Origin: Spiroplasma kunkelii CR2-3x
GTDB taxonomy: Bacteria; Bacillota_I; Bacilli_A; Mycoplasmatales; Mycoplasmataceae
Length of the DNA: 64,000 nt
Reading direction: 5' to 3'
Assembly: GCF_001274875.1 (NCBI RefSeq)
Contig: NZ_CP010899.1
Coordinates: 1,178,001 to 1,242,000 of the forward strand
Part shown: piece by piece, positions 9,614-20,720 of the stretch
Position numbering within the stretch: the first letter of the stretch is position 1
Layout of the letters: each line of letters opens with the position of its first letter
Notes under the pieces: generated by a model
What the model saw: the letters and a program-made list of their open reading frames with translations, nothing else
What the model was told of the DNA's origin: nothing
Database searches by the model: none
Made by a program: the position numbers and the translations under genes

Positions 9614-10279
9614 TTATAAATTTAATATTTTCATAGTTAATTCTTTTGCTATAATATCATATACTAATGGAAATAAAATTTCTAACTTAATACTATTCTT
9701 AGAATTATTATATCCTATAATATTAATAACATAATTATTAACCGTCTTTGCTAAATTAATTGTTCACGTTTGATTCTAATTAAAGTAATCATTGAAATTA
9801 AAAGAAAAATCATTTTCTGGATTATTGGCAAAAGCTAAGGAATATAATCTTGTTTTTGCTGCTTGTAAATATGGTCTAATTTCTGATTCTTTTACTTTTT
9901 CAATATCACCAACTTCAATTTTTAAATCTAACAAATTAATTTCCTTGATATTTCTAAGGTCATCTTATTCCAATGTTTTTTCAATTTCTTTAATTTTTGC
10001 TTTTAGTTTCAAAATATTATTTTGTAAATTTTTGATTTTTTTTATGTTTATTTATTGATTCTCTATGTTTATTTGTTCATTTAAAATATTAATTTTATGA
10101 TTTAATAGGTGAATTATTATTTTAACATTATTTATATTATCTTCTTGCTCTTGATTTGTCGTTTCAGTAATTGCTTCTTATAAATATTGCAGTTTTTTAT
10201 TACCGCTACAAGCAATTAAACTTCCTCCGGGTGTACTAATTAATCCACATATTCCTAAAATATTTAATAATTTTTTCAT
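9614..10279 (-). pseudogene. Lipoprotein with internal stop codons
   Basis: A 222-codon frame from ATG 10279 to TAA 9614 starts 'MKKLLNILGICGLISTPGGS' and has lipobox 'LIAC'. The mature part is Asn/Lys/Glu-rich and coiled-coil prone. At least three TAA and one TAG interrupt it, most at likely Gln positions, with no frameshift seen. Typical recently dead Spiroplasma lipoprotein. Confidence 0.65.
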
Positions 10280-10470
10280 TTTTCAGTATTTTTTCCTTTT
10301 CTAAAACTTAATAATTAAATTAATACTTAAAGTATTAATAATATTTTATAAAAAAATATTAAAAACAAAATAAAATTAATTTTTATCAAATTATTTTTAA
10401 TTTAAACAAATATTTTTTATTTTTATTTTTAATATAATAATTTTTTTTATATAATATAACTAATATAATG

Positions 10471-12267
10471 CTATTTTAATAATCGAGTAAGATTATTAAT
10501 CATTTCTGTTAATTTTGTAATCAAGCCATTATAAACATTAGAATCAGTATAATCAATTCCGATATCTTTTAAAATTGCTAATGCTTCTTTACGACCACCT
10601 TGTTTTAAAAAATTTAGTAAATATTCTGAATGACCATTAATGACATCATTATAAAGTTTAAATGAAGCAACAATACAAGTTGCATATTTATAAACATAAT
10701 ATGGTGAATGAAAGAAATGTAAAATTCGTGGTCAACTATATGTCTTTTGTTGTAACTCATGTTTATCAAAAACAGTATAACCAAATTCATTAGCTTTTTG
10801 ATCAAAAAGATTTGCTAATTTATCAGCATCTAATGGCTCATTATTTTCAAGCATTTTATGCGCAGCTCATTCAAAATCAGCAAAATGAATTTGGCGAAAA
10901 AAAGTTGCCATAATTTCATCAATTCGATTTTGTAATAAATAAATTTTTTCTTCTTTACTTTCAGCATATTTATATAAATAATCAAATAATAAGTGCTCAT
11001 TAACTGTTGAAGCAACTTCTGCTAAAATAATTGGATAACTATTTAATGGATATTTATTATTTAAATCTGCTAATAATGTGTGAACAGAATGACCGGCTTC
11101 ATGTGCTAATGTATTAACTGAACCAATTGTATCATCTCAATTCATTAAAATAATTGGTTCAACTCCTGAACCACCAGATGAATAAGCACCACTACGTTTA
11201 TTAGTATCTTCAAAGTAATCAATGCGATGATCACTTCAAACTAACTCTAATTGGGTTAAATATTCATTTCCTAATGGTTGTAGGGATTCACGTATCATTT
11301 TTTTTGCATCTTCAACAGTATATTTCTTATCTAATGATGCAATGTTTTTAACTAACTTCAAACTACCATCAGTTGGATAAAACTTTTTAAATTTAAAATG
11401 TTTTTTTAATAACTCATTATATTGAACAAATAAATTACTATTTTCACGACCATATTTAATTAAACTTTCATAAATTTCTTCAGATACATCATCATTATTT
11501 AATGATGCTTGTAAAGTATTTTTATAACCACGTAAGCGAACAGACTCAACACTATGTTGAATGATTCCCTCATAAATTCGTGCAAAAGAATGTTTTTTAT
11601 CAACTAAATGCTCAGAAAACAATTGTGCTGTTTTAATTCGAAATTCTTGTTCACCTAATGGATCAGATTTCTCCATAATTTCACTATATACACTATTTGT
11701 TAATTCTGTTTTTGTTCCTTGATAATCAATAAAAGTTGACTTTTTATCAGCATATGCTAATAAATCATATAATTCATAAGCTACACTTCGTGACCGTGTT
11801 ACTAAAGCTAAAATTTCTTCATCACGTTCTGATAAAATATATTTTGCATTTTTAAAAAACTTACTATAACTATATTCATATGCACTTAATGCAGAATCTT
11901 CTTTAATTCATCTCATAATTGTTTTTTCACCAATTGCTTTTAATTCGGGAGCAACAAAAGCTAATTGACTTAAAATTTGATTTAAAGTATTTGAATAAGT
12001 TCCTGCTAATTCTTGATATGATAAATCAGTTGTATCAATATCACCCATATGTAAATATTGTCCCATTTTATTTGCAATTAAATCAATTTCTTCATCTAAA
12101 AAAATATATTTTTTAAAAACAGCTATTTGATTTAACTTTCCTTTAAAGGTGATAATTTCTTCTAATTTTTTTGCAATTTTTGCTAAATCTTTTTTCCATG
12201 CTTCATGATTGGAATATAAATGATTGAAATCTCATTTATATTGTGCTGGTGCTTCATTTCGTTTCAT
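10471..12267 (-). CDS. pepF: Oligoendopeptidase F
   Basis: 598 aa from ATG 12267 (RBS AAAAGGAG) to TAG 10471, the usual M3B family length. The zinc motif is 'LAHEAGHSVHTLLA' (HExxH, about residue 390), with the downstream Glu in 'ILAEVASTVNEHLL'. The Arg/Gly-rich 'RSGAYSSGGSGVEP' substrate loop is also present. It cuts cytoplasmic oligopeptides of about 7-17 residues, supplying amino acids to an auxotroph. It is divergently placed from pepA across a ~130-bp promoter region, so the two peptidases may be co-regulated. All key residues visible; intact. Confidence 0.92.
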
Positions 12268-12324
12268 TCTTTTCTCCTTTTTTCTAAATTTACCTTTTTA
12301 TATTATAACGGAAAACAAAATATT

Positions 12325-12353
12325 TTTATTGTTATTCTAGATAATGTTATAAT
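12325..12353 (+). promoter_or_regulatory. pepA promoter
   Basis: TATAAT at 12348-12353 with an extended 'TG' just before it, 17 bp after a weak -35 (TTTATT, 12325-12330), 43 bp ahead of the pepA start. An RBS-like agaaggaa follows. Confidence 0.5.
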
Positions 12354-12395
12354 ATTTTGTATATAATTATCTATATAGAAAGAAGGAATTTTACA

Positions 12396-13748
12396 ATGGT
12401 ATTATTAAATGACAAAAAACAAGATTTAACACTAAAAGCAATTTTTAAAGGTGATAAAATCAACCCATTAGTTGTCCAAGAAAACGGTGCAACTACTTTA
12501 ATTTCAGAAGAAAAAACAATTTATTCTTATTTCGAAAAAGCATTAACTTTTAAAAATGCTGAAGATTTTATTCAAAATTTTATGAAAACAATTAAATATA
12601 GTTTAAATATTGATGTTGACACTTTTAAAAAAGGTGCTGAAGCAAATACTCATATTTTTAAAGCACTAGCAGAAGGAACACTATATGTTTTAAATGATAA
12701 TTATAATTTAAAAACAGATAAAAAAGAAAAATCAGTTTATACAATTAATTTAATCCATAACTGTGACAAGGCACCTACTATTTTTAAAGAAATTCAAATT
12801 AAAATGGAATGTGTTAATTTTGCTCGTATGTTACAAGATACACCACCAAATTTAATGTATCCAGAAGTTTTTGCTGAAAAAATTAAAAAAATGGCAAAAG
12901 GAATCCCAAATTTAAAAGTAACAGTTTTAGATAAAAAAGAAATTGAAAAAGAAAAAATGGGTTTACTTTTAGCTGTTAATGCGGGAAGCTATTTAGAACC
13001 CCGAGTTGTTATCTTAGAATATCTAGGTGATAGAAGTAAAAAAGAAAAAGTTGGCTTAATAGGAAAGGGAATTACCTTTGATAGTGGTGGATATAACTTA
13101 AAGCCATCAACAGCATTAACTGGAATGAAATTTGATATGTCAGGAGCAGCTATTGTTTGCTCAACAGTATTAGCTTTAGCAAAAGCACAAGTTAAAACAA
13201 ATATTGCTGCGGTGGCTTGTTTAACAGAAAATCGAATTGGAGGAAAAGCAACTTTAACTGAATCAGTTATTACGTCAATGAACGGAAAAACTGTTCAAAT
13301 TGATAATACTGATGCTGAAGGAAGATTAGTTCTAGCTGATGGTATTACTTATGCTATACGTAAATTAAATGTGGATAAATTAATTGAAGCCTCAACATTA
13401 ACTGGTGCAATTCTAGTAGCTTTAGGAAAATGATTAACTGGTGTTTTTGCTAATAATGATGGATGATATGAACAATTTGCACAAGCAGCTTCTAAAGCTC
13501 ATGAAGGAATTTGAAGAATGCCAATTTTAGAAGAACATAGTGCTGTAATGCGTAAAACACCAATTGCTGATCTAACAAATGCTGAAAGTTCACGCTTTGC
13601 TGGTAGTTCAACTGCTGCTGCCTTTTTATGTGAATTTGTAGAAAAAAAACCATATATTCATTTAGATATCGCTGGAACAGCGGATACTAAAGATGGGCGT
13701 GGAACTGGAGTAATGATTAAAACATTATTTGAATTATTTAAAGAATAA
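12396..13748 (+). CDS. pepA: Leucyl aminopeptidase, M17 family
   Basis: 450 aa. ATG 12396 is preferred over the upstream in-frame ATG 12357 because AGAAGGAA lies 8-14 nt before it. The M17 signature 'NTDAEGRL' is at about residue 302; 'GKGITFDSGGYNLKPS' carries the metal-binding Asp and 'GKATLTESVI' is close to the active site. Hexameric di-metal aminopeptidase that removes N-terminal residues from peptides. The C-terminal catalytic domain is complete when TGA is read as Trp. A strong terminator follows. Confidence 0.93.
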
Positions 13749-13753
13749 TTTTA

Positions 13754-13784
13754 AACATCTTGTAAAAGCAAGATGTTTTTTTTA
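13754..13784 (+). terminator. pepA terminator
   Basis: Stem acatcttg / caagatgt, 6-nt loop, then a run of eight T. Confidence 0.85.
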
Positions 13785-13818
13785 TTTTGCATTAAAAATA
13801 GATTTACTAAAAGTAAAT

Positions 13819-16551
13819 CTATAATCATCGCTTAAAAATTTTAATATATAAATCTTTGACTCCTTGACTCATTAAACAATATCCAATCACTAATGCAGTA
13901 AAGAAAGCAAAATACATTGCGGGTAATGGTACTAAACTTAGTTTTGGCCCTAATGATGTAAATGGTAAGGTCATTCCAATCAAAATGACGGCAATGCTGG
14001 ATACCAATAATTGCCATGATGGTATTGATTGAAAGAATGGAATTTTTCTTGTTCGATACATTTGAACAATTAAGGTTTGGCTCACTAATCCTTCAACAAA
14101 TCAACCTGTTTGAAATAAAGTAATTTGTTCAGTTTTGATGTGTTGTGGATTGGCAAGAACCCCAAAATAATAACCCATAACAACAAAAGTTAAAATATCA
14201 AAAATTAAGGAAACAGGTCCATTAACAAAAACAAACGGTAAAATATCCTTTGTTGTTCAAGTTTGTGGTTTTGATAAAAAGTCTACATCAACCTTATCAA
14301 ATGCTACTGCCAATTGGGATATATCATATAATAAATTTTGAAATAGAATTTGGATTGGCATCATTGGTTGAAATGGTAATCATGCTGAAGCAATTAAAAT
14401 ACTAAGAACATTTCCAAAGTTAGAGGCTATTGTAATCTTAATATATTTTAAAATATTTCCAAAAATTTGTCGTCCCTGAATAATTCCCTTTTCCATAACT
14501 AATAAGGACTTTTCTAATAAAATAATATCTGATGCTTCTTTTGCAATATCAGTTGCATTATCAACAGATATTGCAACATCGCTTTGGCGTAAAACAGGTG
14601 CATCATTAATTCCATCGCCCATAAAACCAACAACATGTTGATTTTGTTTTAAAGCTTTAATAATTTTTGCTTTTTGTAATGGATTTAATTTAACAAAAAT
14701 ATTATTTTGTTCAACAACATCACGGAGTTCAAATTCACTTAATTTTTCAATATAATCGCCAGTTATAACACCACGAATTTTTAAATGAACTCGATTACAA
14801 ATTGCTCTTGTTACTTGTTCATTATCACCAGTTAAAATTTTTAATTGTACTCCATTTTTTCGCAATAATTGAATCATTTTTTCTGCAGAAGGTTTTGGTT
14901 TATCAAGAAAAGAAACAAAACCATAAAAAATTAAATTTTTCTCATCTTTTGTTGAATAATAACTATCGGCATAATGACCATGGTTATATGCTAATCCAAT
15001 AACTCTTAATCCTTCACTATTCATTCGTTCTGCTGTTGCAGAAATCATTCGTAAATGTTCTTCTGTTATCTTTTCAACTTTTCCTTTATATTCAATTCTT
15101 GTACAATTTTTAATAATTTCTTCAATTGCCCCTTTACAGATTAAAGTATGATGTTTGTCTTTGTCTGAAACAACAACCGTTAATTTACGCCGATTAAAAT
15201 CAAAGGGGATTTCATCAATTTTTTGATAATCATCCTTAAAACTAGATAAATGATGATTATCAATATAATGAATAATTGCTTTATCTAAAGGATTTTTTAA
15301 TCCCGTTTGAAAATAACTATTTAAATATAAATATGTTAATAAACGATCATCTTTTTTATTATCTAATAACTGATAATCAACCAATTCAATTTTATCATTT
15401 GTTAAAGTTCCTGTTTTATCTGTACATAAAACATCAATTGCCCCTAAATTTTGAATTGCTTCTAATTTTTTAACAACTACTTTGGCTTTACTCATTCGAC
15501 TGGCACCACGAGCAAGATTAGAAGTCACAATCATTGGTAACATTTCTGGAGTTAAACCAACAGCAACTGAAATAGCGAATAATAAAGCAGATAACCAATC
15601 ATTTTTTGTAATTCCATTGATAATAAAAACAATGGGAACCATTACAAACATAAATGATAATAGTAATCAGGTCGTTCTTTTAATTCCACGATTAAAACTA
15701 TTTTCTGGTGGTTTAACTTGCAATGTTTTTGAAATTGTCGCATAATATGTTTCTGTTCCCGCACCAATAACAATTGCAATTGCACTACCTGAAACAACAC
15801 TTGTACCCATATAACAAATATTTTCTAACTCTAGTAAACTTGCTTTATGACGATTATAACTAGCATGTTTTTCAACAGGTAACGACTCACCGGTTAAACT
15901 GGATTGATTAATAAAAAGTTCATTACTTCATAATATTCGAACATCAGCAGGAACCATATCCCCACTTGATAAATAAATTAAATCACCTGGTACTAATTCA
16001 TGAATTTCTAATTCTTTTGCTTCTCGAATTAAACTAGTATTATTTTTAACTGATACTTCAGAAACTTTTTCATCATCTTCTAATCGAATTACTGTAATTG
16101 TGTTACTAACTAAATCTGTTAGTTTTTTTGTCACGAAAAAACTGCGGATATCTTGAACATATGAAATTGTAGTACTAATAATAATCATAATAGCAATAAT
16201 AATAACTCCAATAACTTCAAAACTATCACCACCTAAAGTAAAATAACTAATTATATTATAGGTCGCAATTAAAGCCAAAACAATATTAAAAGGATTTAAC
16301 AATACATTTAAAAAATGTTTAAATCAAAGAAATTTCATTTTTTCTTGCGAATTATCACCATATTTTTTACCCATTTCTTCTGCTTCATCATAAGTTAAAC
16401 CAAAATTTTTAAGTTCAAAATGTTCTAAAATTTCGCTTTGAGAAAACTGGGAAATTTGTTTAATCTCATCAGTTTTTAAAAAACCAATTTCTTTTTTTTG
16501 TCCCTTAAACTCTTTATTATTTCCCTTAAATTTAGTTATTATTTTTGCCAT
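13819..16551 (-). CDS. mgtA: Magnesium-translocating P-type ATPase
   Basis: 910 aa from ATG 16551 to TAG 13819; the TGA at 13825 is Trp, so the protein ends 'KIFKRWL'. P-type landmarks in order: actuator 'SSLTGESLPVEKH' (~220), phosphorylation 'DVLCTDKTGTLTND' (Asp ~378), nucleotide domain 'KGAIEEI', hinge 'GFMGDGINDAPVLR' (~642). 'GLTPEMLPMIVTSNLARGA' is typical of MgtA/MgtB (P3B) pumps, which import Mg2+. About ten membrane helices, four after the hinge. Intact, with a long structured leader and a decayed paralogue directly upstream. Confidence 0.92.
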
Positions 16552-16559
16552 TCCAATAC

Positions 16560-16740
16560 CCCTTTTCTTAAAAAATATTTTTACCTAAATTATAAATTTA
16601 GGACTTTTAAGACATACATTAACAATTTATAAATCAAATAAGACTTAAAGTCATAAAATTCCTAAATCAATAATATTTTTTATCCTTTTTAAATAATTTC
16701 ACCTTAGCCTCTCATAATTTTATTCTTATGTTAATTATAA
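16560..16740 (-). promoter_or_regulatory. Structured 5' leader of mgtA
   Basis: Between the ATPase pseudogene and mgtA lie an exact hairpin CCTAAATT-ata-AATTTAGG (16584-16602) followed on the minus strand by a T-rich tract (TAAAAATATTTTTT), and an upstream palindrome GACTTAAAGTC (16642-16652). The upstream palindrome can also pair with AAAGTCC just before the hairpin, so two folds compete. Suggests Mg2+-responsive attenuation. It is not a recognisable M-box. Confidence 0.35.
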
Positions 16741-16782
16741 CGAAAATAATTTAAATAAAACATAATTAATAATAAATAAAAA

Positions 16783-18349
16783 TTAATTATGTAAAATATT
16801 TTCAAATATTAAACGTCCTTGCTCAATTCCTTGTTCAATTACATATAATGATTTTTCTAATAAAATAATATCTGATGCTTCCTTAGCAAAATCACTTGCA
16901 TTAATAACTGAAATTGCAATATCACTTTTTCGTAATACTGGCATATAATTAATTCCATCACCCACAAAATCAACAACATGATTATTCGCTTTTAGTAAAC
17001 TAATAATTCGTGACTTCTCCGTTGGATTTAATTTAACAAAAACATTATTAATTTCAACCGCACGTTTTAATTCATAGTCAGTCAACTTATCTAATTCTTC
17101 CCCAGAAATAATTCCTTTAATTTTCATTCCTACACGATCACAAATCGAACGCGTTACAGAAGCATTATCTCCTGTTAAAATTTTTAATTAAACACCAAGA
17201 GTAGCTAATACTTTAACTATTTTTGATGGTAATGGTTTAGAAATATCTAAAAATGTTGCATAACCATAAAAAATTAAATCTTTTTCATTATTAATGTTAT
17301 AAACCTTTGGATTTTCATTAACAACTTTATAACCAATTCCTAAGCCACAGTATTCCTGATCATTCAAACTAATTAGTGTCTTAATGATTTGTTTTCTCAT
17401 TTCATCATCTAAGTCAACAATTTTATTTTAATAATAAATTTTATTTGAAACATTAATAATTTTTTTTAATTGCTCCTTTTGAAATTAATTTTGTATCTGC
17501 TGCATTTTTAACAATAATTAATAAACGACGACGTTCAAAAACAAATGGAATTTCATCAACTTTTTGATATTTATCAGGAGCAAAATAATGTGTACTTTTT
17601 TTAACATAATCAATAATTGCTGAATCTAGTGGATTTTTAATTCCAGTTTTAAAATAGCTATTTAAGTATAATAATTTCAATAAATCTGGTTCTTTTTTAT
17701 TGTCGAAACTATCATAATTAATTAACTCAATTTTATCATTTGTTAAAGTCCCTGTTTTATTTGTACATAAAACATCAATTGCCCCTAAATTTTTAAATAC
17801 TAATTTACTACGGCTCATTTTACGAGCTTCTCGTGCTAAATTACTTGTCACAATTATTGGCAGCATTTCAAGAATAATTCCAACAATAGCTGCCACTGTT
17901 CATGTTATTCCTACTAATCAATCACTTTTTGTTCCTGAGTAAATTAAGTAAATAATTGATGCGATAATCAACACAAACATAATTAATAGCAATGTTACTC
18001 ATTATATTCATGTTTGAAAATTAATTAAAGGGCGTTTTTCTTGCAATACACTTGAAATTGACGAAAAATATGTTTTAATTCTCATTTTAATAATCATTGC
18101 AATTGCACTACCTGAAACAACACTTGTACCCATTAAACAAATGTTTTCTAATTCTAATAAATTAACCTTATCTGTTGTTGCGTGTTTCTCAACTGGCATT
18201 GATTCCCCAATTAACGAAGCATGATTAATAAATAAATCATGACTAACTAAAATGCGAACATCAGCAGGAACCATATCCCTACTTGATAAGTAAATCAAAC
18301 CTCCTGGTACTAAATCACGAACATCAAAGTAAGAGAGGAAACAAATCAT
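16783..18349 (-). pseudogene. Second Mg2+ P-type ATPase, decayed (C-terminal two thirds)
   Basis: Homologous to mgtA over the actuator ('LVPGGLIYLSSRDMVPADV'), phosphorylation ('CTNKTGTLTND', with the catalytic Asp of DKTGT replaced by Asn) and hinge ('FVGDGINYMPVLR') regions. Frameshifts or stops near 17430, 17190 and 17990. It ends at 'IEQGRLIFENILHN', before the last membrane helices. Its N-terminal part lies on the opposite strand at 18348-18545. Confidence 0.85.
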
Positions 18350-18545
18350 GTTTGGAAAAGATAGATCAGTTGTTTATATTCAAACAATAAAAGCACATTT
18401 TGTAACGAAAAAATTAATTAATATTGTTAGTAATAAAGCAACAGTGATTCGAGATAGTAAGGGATATATTGACATTAATTACGAAAATATGTTTGAATTA
18501 ATCAAAAAATCAGAAGATTTTGTTTCATGACAAAACAAAATAAGA
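18348..18545 (+). pseudogene. Inverted N-terminal piece of the decayed ATPase
   Basis: Plus-strand reading 'AHFVTKKLINIVSNKATVIR' then 'ENMFELIKKSEDF' aligns with mgtA 'SFFVTKKLTDLVSNTITVIR' and 'NTSLIREAKELEIHELVPG'. The very next residues of the family are found on the minus strand from 18335 downward, so an inversion breakpoint lies at about 18335-18350. Confidence 0.7.
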
Positions 18546-18589
18546 TAAATTAACAAAAATAAAAATATTAGCAATTATTATAAATAACT

Positions 18590-18760
18590 GCGGTGATTAT
18601 CTTCTTGATAGTCAGAAACAACATTAAATAATGTATTACTTTTGTAAAAATTGATACGCTTAATAATCCGGCTTAATTGTAAAAACAGTCCGGACTGTTC
18701 CTGCTGTCCAAGTATATAAATCACCACTCTTTTTTTCTAAATAATACTTATATATTTTAG
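18590..18760 (-). pseudogene. Unidentified gene fragment
   Basis: A short minus-strand trace reads 'YTWTAGTVRTVFTIKPDY' followed by stops, downstream of the PTS IIB gene. It contains the GC-rich palindrome AACAGTCCGGACTGTT (18684-18699). Clearly not random AT DNA, but I do not recognise the family. Confidence 0.3.
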
Positions 18761-18845
18761 CATAAAAAATAAGGCAAATATATCTTATTTAAAAAAATTA
18801 TCGTAAAATTGAATAAAAAAAAAAATTTTAACAAAAAATTTGAAC

Positions 18846-19130
18846 TTATAACATATTAACAAAATCAATAATCCCTTTAGAATCATTATTAATATATAAT
18901 TCTGATGGTAACACAGCAACTTTGCTATTCTTCGCAATAGCAACTACTTTTGTTGATAAATATTCTACTTGAGGAGCTAATAAAATAATATTGTAATTAT
19001 TTTCTAATTGCTCTGGTGTTATAACAAAAAATTGCATATCATAATTATTTTTAACAATAACATCATTAATCTTATCTAAAATTCGATTAGCACTAATTCC
19101 TGCTGAACAAATTAAAGCAATTTTTATCAT
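18846..19130 (-). CDS. PTS lactose/cellobiose-family IIB component
   Basis: 94 aa, ATG 19130 with RBS GGAGGTC, TAA 18846. Rossmann-like start 'MIKIALICSAGISANRILDK' with the phospho-accepting Cys8 in the C-SAG loop, then 'ILLAPQVEYL'. It passes phosphate from IIA to the incoming sugar at the IIC permease. No IIA or IIC gene is found nearby in this window, so it is an orphan here. Sugar specificity cannot be told. Confidence 0.85.
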   Translation of the reverse strand: MIKIALICSAGISANRILDKINDVIVKNNYDMQFFVITPEQLENNYNIILLAPQVEYLSTKVVAIAKNSKVAVLPSELYINNDSKGIIDFVNML

Positions 19131-19371
19131 TTAGACCTCCATTTATTACTTATAATCTTTTTAAATTATACTGATGAATTATGTAAAATGAAGTGCAATA
19201 AATCTTTATTAATTAAATAATATAATAAAAATTACAAAAATCAACCATAAATTTAAAAAAAATTAAAAATATTTTAATTTTTCTTTTATTTTATCAATAT
19301 TTAAACACACTAAAAAATAATTTATTAATTTTAATTAATAAATACATATTTTATTATTTTAATAACATATT

Positions 19372-19994
19372 TTATAATTTAATATAAATTTTTAAATATT
19401 TATTGTTTATATATTCTGCAAAAATATTTCTTTGGCACTTATACAATTTAAACACGGTCGAAGTTTTTCATTTATTACATTATTAACTACTCAATCAATT
19501 TGTTTTTGACTAACATTATTAAAATCTGTGCCTTTAGGAAATAAGTGTCTTAATTCACTATTCATATATTCAATTAAAGGTTTTTGACGAAGTTTACCAA
19601 CATCACAAAAATATACTTGTGTTTCAATAAATATTTCCATTTCTCGTCATTCACTAAATTCTTTACCTCTATCTGTTATTATAACTTTAATTTTCCCAAT
19701 TAAATTATTGTTTATAACAATATCTTTAAACTTTTTTATACTTCCCTAGCAGTATGATTTTCTAATTTTATTGCAAAGTATTTTTTACTTGATTGTTCTA
19801 CTAAAACAAAACAACTAGATTGATGTTTTTTCCAACAACAGTATCCATTTCAAATCATCCAACATTAAAAACTTTATTTTCAATATCTCAAACTGACTTA
19901 AAATCAGTTAATTTACTACGATTATCAAATTTTCCTTTTGTTTTAAATTTTTTATCACGATTTCGCAAATTCTGTTTTAAAAAACCATAAAATG
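19372..19994 (-). pseudogene. IS30-like (SpV1 ORF3-type) transposase, 3' part
   Basis: Reads 'FNVGWFEMDTVVGKN' (first catalytic Asp of the DDE domain) and ends 'AEYINNKYLKIYIKL', with many frameshifts. The N-terminal helix-turn-helix half is absent; the sequence is joined head-to-head to another transposase fragment at 19994. Confidence 0.75.
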
Positions 19995-19995
19995 T

Positions 19996-20411
19996 GAAAT
20001 GAAAAGAAAAAATATAGTATATTTTCAACTGTTCATACTGATTTTAATAAAGAAAAATTAACTGAAAAAAGACCTGTAATTGCAAATAAATTAGGTGTTA
20101 TAGAATTGGATAATATTCCAGAATATATTAAAAAAAGTAAATTAACTAATTTTGTTAATAAATTACTTATATTAATTACAAGTTATTATGATATTAATGA
20201 TCATATTGAAATTATGGTTTTAGGTGATGGCGACCCTTGAATTAAAAATATTGCAAAATTTATTCAAGAATATTTTCCTAAAAATAAGGTGCATTACACA
20301 ATTGACAAATTTCACATTACAAAAAGATTTAAAGATTTATTTCCATTTCAACATAAAAATAAATTAAATAAAAAAGCATACAATGATGCTATTAGTTATT
20401 TTTATGGTGGT
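19996..20411 (+). pseudogene. ICE-type (Mbov_0401/UPF0236-like) transposase fragment
   Basis: The frame reads 'KKSKLTNFVNKLLILITSYY', 'LGDGDPWIKNIAKFIQEYF' and 'VHYTIDKFHITKRFKDLFPF', matching the DGD-WIK...LDKFH core seen also at 26472 and 38803. Both ends are cut by junctions with plectrovirus DNA. Confidence 0.65.
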
Positions 20412-20720
20412 AATATTGTCGTTAATCAAGTTGTCATATTACATCTCCTCTCTAAAAATATCGCATCACGCTCTGCGTGTTCGCTACGCTCAAAATAAAC
20501 TATATTGAATAAATTACCGTCAATAAATTACGCGGATAATTTATTCAATTTCTTTTACATTATTAATTACTATTTTATTTACAGTATTAATAACAATATC
20601 TTTTACATATTTAATTACTAATGACCGCAAAATAAAATAATGTTTCTTTTCAATAAAAAATAAACTCCTTTCTGAGTTGATTTTTTGCACTTCGATTACA
20701 CAATCCCTTTTTAAAAATAA

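Larger units (their letters stand above)
19182..20700. mobile_element. Left inverted copy of chimeric virus/transposase element
   Basis: Bounded by terminal inverted repeats TGTAAAATGAAGTGCAATAA (from 19182) and TTTTTTGCACTTCGATTACA (to 20700). Inside: an IS30-like transposase 3' part (minus), a fragment of ICE-type transposase-like protein (plus), and the small-gene end of SpV1. The same chimera is present in opposite orientation at 23384-24893. Together they frame 20701-23383 like the arms of a composite transposon. Confidence 0.8.

Noticed and set aside
9489-10058. Open plus-strand frames at 9489-9734 and 9792-10058
   Set aside because: Antisense to the secreted-protein and lipoprotein genes, low-complexity Ile/Phe composition, no RBS.
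14802-15745. Plus-strand frames inside mgtA
   Set aside because: Shadows of a strongly conserved gene on the other strand; no RBS, biased composition.
16560-16740. M-box riboswitch upstream of mgtA
   Set aside because: GAGGCTAAGGTGA is only vaguely reminiscent; the M-box core order and three-helix layout cannot be seen. Kept only as a generic structured leader.
18684-18699. AACAGTCCGGACTGTT as an operator
   Set aside because: It lies within an unidentified coding remnant with no promoter nearby; may be chance. Mentioned only in the feature.
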